DNA of 64,000 nt from Malachius bipustulatus (taxonomy: Eukaryota > Arthropoda > Insecta > Coleoptera > Melyridae), in contig OU342639.1 of NCBI GenBank assembly GCA_910589415.1, positions 20,344,268-20,408,267 of the forward strand, in the 5' to 3' direction. Every line of letters begins with the position of its first letter. Within the stretch, counting starts at the first letter, position 1. The position numbers were made by a program, and so were the translations under genes. Shown here piece by piece: positions 59,489 through 64,000 of this stretch. Under the pieces are notes generated by a model. It had not been told where the DNA came from. It saw nothing but the letters and a program-made list of their open reading frames with translations, and did not search any database.

Positions 59489-61932
59489 GATTTGAGTTAC
59501 GAGATATAAAAAATCCTCTCCTACTTCTCCAATTTAGGAACGAGCTTCTACATGAGAGTTGGCAGAATGTGCTAGACGCACCAGATACAAATTCCAAGTT
59601 CTCTTACTTCTCGGATACTGTATCTTTTTACTTTGACAAATATTTCCCACTCGAAAAATCTAAAAATCACAGCACTCGACTCGCCGGGCCCAGATGGCTC
59701 ACCCCCGAAATACGCCAACTCTACGACAAAATTAATCTCCTCAGCCCTCTGAAAAATACTTCCAACGCCCAGTTCAAATCACAACTCATTAGTCTGCAAC
59801 GAAAGTTTAAGTACTTGATAAGGCAGGAAACAAAACGACGCAATGATATCTTCATTAGCGAATCTGAAAATCCAATTAAATCTGGGTGGACCATAATAAA
59901 CAAACACCGCCAGTCGGCGACCCGTTCTCAAAAAATCGTAGAGCTGATCTTTCAGGGTACAACTTCGGAGGATCCTGAGGAAATGTCCGAAATGCTTAAT
60001 AGCGTTTTTCTCTCAAATGATTCCCTCGTCTACAATCATACTCATGGTTCTAACGTATCAACCTCTGTTTCTTCGTCATTCATGTTCTACCCCACTTCTC
60101 CCGAGGAAATCAATCGCGTCGTCCTCAGGTTTAAGGGCAAAAGGTCATCGGGCCTAGATGAGATTCCCTCCTTCATTGCCAAACACTGCATATCCGTCCT
60201 GGCTCATCCACTCGCAGATATTATAAATAGCTCCTTTCTGACTGGTATATTCCCCGAACAACTCAAAGCCGCACTCGTTAAACCCATTTTCAAAAAAGGC
60301 GACGGTAAAAATCCCGAGAATTACAGACCGATTAGCCTGCTTTCGGTCTTTGACAAAATTATTGAATCACTGGTTTCCCACCGTCTCTTAGACTTTCTTG
60401 AAAAGACTCGGACTCTGTCTGACTCCCAGCATGGTTTCTTAAGGAACAGATCTACTGAGACTGCTCTTGTCCAACTGACGGAGTATATCTCTGGGGGAAT
60501 GGAGGACGGCATCCGCACGGTGGGATGGCTTCTGGACCTCTCCAAGGCATTCGACAGTGTGTGTCATGAGTGCCTCCTTCTAAGACTACAGGCTGTGGGT
60601 ATACACGGACTGGCCCTCTCCTGGTTCTCCAGTTACTTGCAGGGTCGAACTCAGGCGGTGGAATTGATTGGGTCAGATGGCCGAGTGACCAGGTCCCTCT
60701 TTGCTCCTGTCTCGTCCGGAGTTCCACAGGGCAGTGTCCTTGGTCCACTCCTGTTCCTCATTTTCATCAACGAATTAGGTCCCAAAATAACATCTTCAAA
60801 TTCCATCTGTGTTAACTATGCAGACGATACAACCATTCTCATTAAGATAAAGACAAGCGACATGTCGGAAATTATATGAACCGTTCAAGACCCACTGGAA
60901 AAAGCCTCTACATGGCTTAGAGTCAATAGACTAAAACTGAACTTGACAAAAACTGAATTGATAGATTTTCATTCTTCCGGATCACGTCTACCACCCCTAC
61001 CTGACATCCCGAATGAAAACTCCCTGATTAAGCCCAGAGAGGTCGTGAAATTTTTAGGCTTTCACATCGATCAAAATCTAAACTGGGCAGCTCACACAGA
61101 CCTCTTATGCCACCGACTAGCTAGCTCCTGCTTCCTTTTGAGACGACTCCAACACACTGTCTCCCAAAATATTCTGCTCTCTGCATATTATGGACATTTT
61201 TATAGTCACGTAGCCTATGGCATTGCCGTCTGGGGCAGCACTGAGAAGTCCCTCAGTAAAGTCTTCCTTCTTCAGAAGAGGGCTCTCAGGATCCTGGCAG
61301 ACTTATCCATCCGCGAGTCTTGCAGGGGACAATTTAGACGACTTGGTCTACTAACATTGCCCGTCTTGTATGTTTTCTTCCTCCTCAAACTTATTTACAA
61401 AAATCAGGCTAAGCTTGATCCTTTCCGATTCTCACACAACTATCATACTCGATTCAATCTATTTAAACTACCAACCCACCACCTCTCGTCCACTTTCCGA
61501 CTTGACCCTTCAACCGTCAGATTCTCTCAGTTCAAGTTATATCTGCGGAAACACCTCACAGAGCTTGAACCATATACTACCATGGATATACTGTCTTCCA
61601 CCCCCCCCCCCCCCTTCCTTACCGACTTAAACACTTGAAAATATAGATACTTTCGTTTGCTAGTATCTGGACAATTCGACTTAATATGACGATATAGTAT
61701 TAGGTACTATGTATAGATAGATTAATGTTTCAATGTACACTTTTTGCTATGTTCAAGCTTTCTTTGTTCAATCGCGTGCGTACCACCTTATGAATACGCA
61801 TGCGGTTTGTTTGGATTGGTTCGTTGTTTTTTTTTCACGACATTTTACTCTATTTAACACCATTGTACTGATGCAATGATTGTTGTAATTTTACGTACAA
61901 TAAAGAGAGATATTATTATTATTATTATTATT
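59489..61932 (+). mobile_element. LINE inserted in the mariner transposase gene
   Basis: The target duplication ATTCATC is at 59,482-59,488 and 61,933-61,939. Removing the LINE and one copy restores a continuous transposase segment (AEFDEWIGRFGP). It is 5'-truncated after the endonuclease and ends with AATAAA at about 61,899 followed by an (ATT)n tail. Confidence 0.93.
59491..61638 (+). pseudogene. LINE reverse transcriptase, single internal stop
   Basis: Blocks: KKGDGKNPENYRPISLLSVF, DSQHGFLRNRSTETALVQL, WLLDLSKAFDSVCHECLLLR, SSGVPQGSVLGPLLFLIF and NYADDTTI (catalytic YADD). A lone TGA at 60,877-60,879 breaks an otherwise open frame that continues with VQDPLEKASTWLRVNRLKLN to the TGA at 61,636-61,638. 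The C-terminal part (VAYGIAVWGSTEKSLSKVFL, QKRALRILADL) is typical of jockey/CR1-group LINEs. GC content is higher than the flanks, as in recently arrived elements. The endonuclease is missing. Confidence 0.9.
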
Positions 61933-61935
61933 ATT
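61911..61935 (+). repeat. (ATT)n LINE tail
   Basis: Short trinucleotide run forming the LINE's 3' end. Confidence 0.85.
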
Positions 61936-62813
61936 CATCAAACTCAGCATTTAAAAACTGTGTAATTCACGTGTACTATGAGGGGGTGCTCCGTCTTGCT
62001 GTAAAATTACTTGCCCATTTAAAAGCAGTCTGCGTACAGACGGGAGGACTTTTTCTCTAAGTAACTGCAAATATTTTGCGCTATTTAAAGACCCGTCAAT
62101 AAAAAAGGGCCCAATGATGTGATTTCCTAGAATTCCTGCCCATACGTTGAGTTTCTGTGGCCACTGAGTGTGAGTTTCGTGAAAAATGTATGGGTTTTTC
62201 GCGATCATATTCTAGTGTTTTTTTGATTGACGCTACCATTCAGCATAAACGTTTTTTCATCAGAAAACAAAATTAAATTTTGTACATTTGGGTTTCTATT
62301 GATTCTTTCCATCCAAAACTCGCAAAATTCCATTCTCGGATAAAAGTCACGCTCTAAAAGTTCCTGTGAGTTGTGAACTTTGTAGCTCTTGAACTTTTCA
62401 TTTTTTAAAGCCCTGAAGCAGCTGCTTCTAGATACTCCCAGTTGGTTGGACATTTTTGATAAACTAGTTGAAGTTCTTCTATCACTAAGCATCTTGTCTG
62501 AGAGCTTCGGTAACAAAACTGTTTTTCTTGGTTTCTTATGCTGGTGTTCCAAATTTACACAGCCATTTTTTAAGAATCACAGCCATTGTAATTCCTTAAA
62601 ACGCTAGCGTGATCAGGAATAGGTCTGTTTGGGAATTGCACAGCAAAATTATCGCACGCTTCACTACAAGAAAGACCTCTTATGTAAGAAATCACTATAC
62701 CCACTTTTTCTTCGGTAGTATACACTTCCGACATTCTGCTTGTTCTATTTTTTCACACTGATTTCAAACTGATTTTGAAAATTAGAAAATTATTATTAAA
62801 ATGTCACAGGCTT

Positions 62814-63061
62814 GATAGATGTCAGTGAATGAGCATGGCAACCTATTTTAAAATTCAGTATGAAATGGTTCCATTTTTTAATTTTTACTAAAAAGTATTG
62901 CTCCCATTGGTAGCAGATCTTCAAAATAAGGTGCAGAATACTGATGTGTTTTAAGATTCCACAAAAAAAAATTCAGAAATTTACCCCAGGAAAACCCCAT
63001 TAACACGAGGTCCATTTTTTACATGTAAATCCCTATGGTGCATTGAAAAATAAATGCACTG
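62814..63061. repeat. mariner terminal inverted repeat, right
   Basis: Complement of 58,817-59,063, ending aaatgcactg before TA. Confidence 0.88.
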
Positions 63062-63063
63062 TA

Positions 63064-63807
63064 TAATTTTTCTTTACATCATGGTACCTATCTTTAACAA
63101 AGTTCGACGCCAGCGACCACAGGCTTTTGTCAAATAGCAAGTCGAATTTTTTTCTGCTATTATAGGTAGAAGAAAATCTGTTCTGAAATCATTCAGAAAA
63201 AAAAGTAAAGAAATATCATCCAAATCTGATGACAGGAGTTAATTTTATGTCCCTGAGACCTCATATCAACCTCAAAGACCTCATTTTAATAATTTATGGA
63301 TTTCGGCTTAGGATCTTGTTTTGGATTTTCTGATATATGGTAAGCGTGTTCTGGATTTATTCAGTTTTTTAGTTTGTTTTTCTTACATCGAATCTACTTG
63401 AAGGAAGCCAAAATCCTTAGAAATTTGCAGAAAAAAATTTGAAACGCAAAAATTGCAGAAGTTTATTTTTATTTGTTCTTCGACAAGGTATACGACGGTA
63501 ACTTGTTTTCCAATTCAAGTCGTATTTAATTGTTTGAAAAATTAGAAGATCTACTAGAGAAAACTACCTGGAAACATTTTATCACCCTGAAACCTTAAAT
63601 CTGTTTTTCTTTGCCTTAGTATGGTGTCTGCGACAAAGTTTGACCACAACTTTCTATTTCAAATTGCAAGTAGTATTTTTTCTGTTACGTATATTTTTTT
63701 AAATCTGTTTCAAAAACTCTTCACACAAAAAACGGAAGTTTCGTCCAAATTCACATTATTTTTTAATGTCCATATTAGGTTTTACAGGTTTTAACATTCA
63801 ATTTTCA
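63064..63807. other. Intron with diffuse degenerate repeats
   Basis: Segments beginning caaagtt(c/t)gac and containing 'caagtcgaatttttt / caagtagtatttttt' recur at about 63,100, 63,500 and 63,640. No exon recognised. Confidence 0.4.
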
Positions 63808-63960
63808 TCATTTATAGATTAAGATTATGTGTTTAACGGTAAGGGGGTGGAAACATTTTCGACATACAGGTGGGTCCTCGGTAGCCATTAGGTGTTTGTG
63901 TGTTATCCGGGTGTGGCCAATTCGCAGTCTTCTGATGAGAATTTTTTCTCTTCTGCTCAT
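63808..63960 (-). pseudogene. C-terminus of a LINE polyprotein (R1/jockey-like, RNase H-bearing type)
   Basis: The minus strand reads SRREKILIRRLRIGHTRITH then KHLMATEDPPVCRKC and LTVKHIIL before TGA. This is the conserved C-terminal block that follows RNase H in several LINE clades (RLRIGHTRLTH...PPxCxxC...LTVxHIL). An in-frame stop lies just upstream, and the element runs off the right edge. Confidence 0.75.
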
Positions 63961-64000
63961 AGATGGTATAGTTCAACTGGTTTTACTGAGGCATGGATTT

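Larger units (their letters stand above)
59217..62734 (-). pseudogene. mariner-family transposase, frameshifted and split by a LINE
   Basis: A cut-and-paste DDE enzyme acting on its own inverted repeats. The ATG at 62,732-62,734 gives MSEVYTTEEKVGIVISYIRG. After a frameshift, the helix-turn-helix (SLSKMSNQLGVSRSSCFRAL), first catalytic Asp (ILFSDEKTF), second (VILQQDGAPPH) and third (CPARSPDLTPLDFF) appear in order. The last lies beyond the LINE at about 59,410-59,490. The C-terminus reads RRIKEASNTIVRQLQNVKRH and RERLGHCLAASG to the stop at 59,217-59,219. About 34 residues lie between the second and third Asp, the spacing of mariner DD34D enzymes. At least three frameshifts plus the insertion make it inactive. 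Confidence 0.9.
58817..63061. mobile_element. mariner-type transposon carrying a LINE insertion
   Basis: TA at 58,815 and 63,062 flank CAGTGCATTTATTTTTCAAT and its complement. The terminal inverted repeats are about 247 bp (58,817-59,063 and 62,814-63,061), long for a mariner. It encodes one transposase on the minus strand. Without the 2.45-kb LINE and its duplication the element would be about 1.8 kb. Confidence 0.92.

Noticed and set aside
60321..60815. Open frames antisense or shifted to the LINE at 59,489-61,932
   Set aside because: Shadows of the reverse-transcriptase frame, which carries all the conserved motifs.
61951..62552. Two separate small transposase genes
   Set aside because: They are consecutive pieces of one mariner transposase in different frames, continuing beyond the LINE to 59,217.

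Overview
The window is animal, almost certainly insect, nuclear DNA. Its genes are split by introns with GT/AG borders, it is AT-rich, and most of it is transposon-derived. I can support three host genes. (1) A plexin, best fitting plexin-B, lies on the minus strand from 18,842 down to 2,364. Fifteen coding exons join in a consistent frame to about 1,880 residues, and the last C-terminal exon lies beyond the left edge. (2) A DHHC palmitoyltransferase of the ZDHHC16 (Aph2) type lies on the plus strand, with seven exons from 27,627 to 29,300 and an unidentified N-terminal exon. (3) The first two coding exons of a nicotinic acetylcholine receptor alpha subunit (insect alpha5/6/7 group) lie on the plus strand at 47,205-47,271 and 48,693-48,832. 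The rest of that gene is beyond the right edge, so 48,833-64,000 is probably one large, transposon-filled intron. I saw no bacterial-type operons, CRISPR arrays or credible standalone tRNA genes.

Layout: 1-2,363 is downstream plexin intron holding a 964-bp palindromic element. 2,364-18,842 is plexin, whose big introns hold a pogo-like MITE (4,602-5,327), a palindrome split by a dead LINE (about 6,040-8,120), a hairpin (12,572-12,839), an internally deleted LINE with target-site duplications (15,165-16,383) and two palindromes (16,865-17,408 and 17,723-18,275). 18,843-27,626 is intergenic with several MITEs. 27,627-29,300 is ZDHHC16. 30,794-32,420 is a second internally deleted LINE of the same 5' family, with a tRNA-derived SINE inserted in it. 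32,805-33,340 is a LINE tail. 35,640-39,475 is a repeat array (373-bp unit) split by a LINE reverse transcriptase. 41,783-43,720 is two back-to-back palindromes. 46,790-48,832 is the nicotinic receptor start. The remainder is more palindromes, a Tc1 remnant, a mariner with a LINE inserted inside its transposase (58,817-63,061), and a LINE C-terminus at the right edge.

The three host genes have no evident functional link in the sequence; plexin and the nicotinic receptor are both cell-surface receptors. The dominant signal is structural. At least eight elements begin TA-CAG(G/T)... and end with the complement plus TA, most of them palindromic over nearly their whole length. Several share an internal core although their termini differ. 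I found no convincing undescribed gene system. The most informative items are the nested insertions, the paralogous empty site, and the family of long palindromes with unlike ends but a common core.
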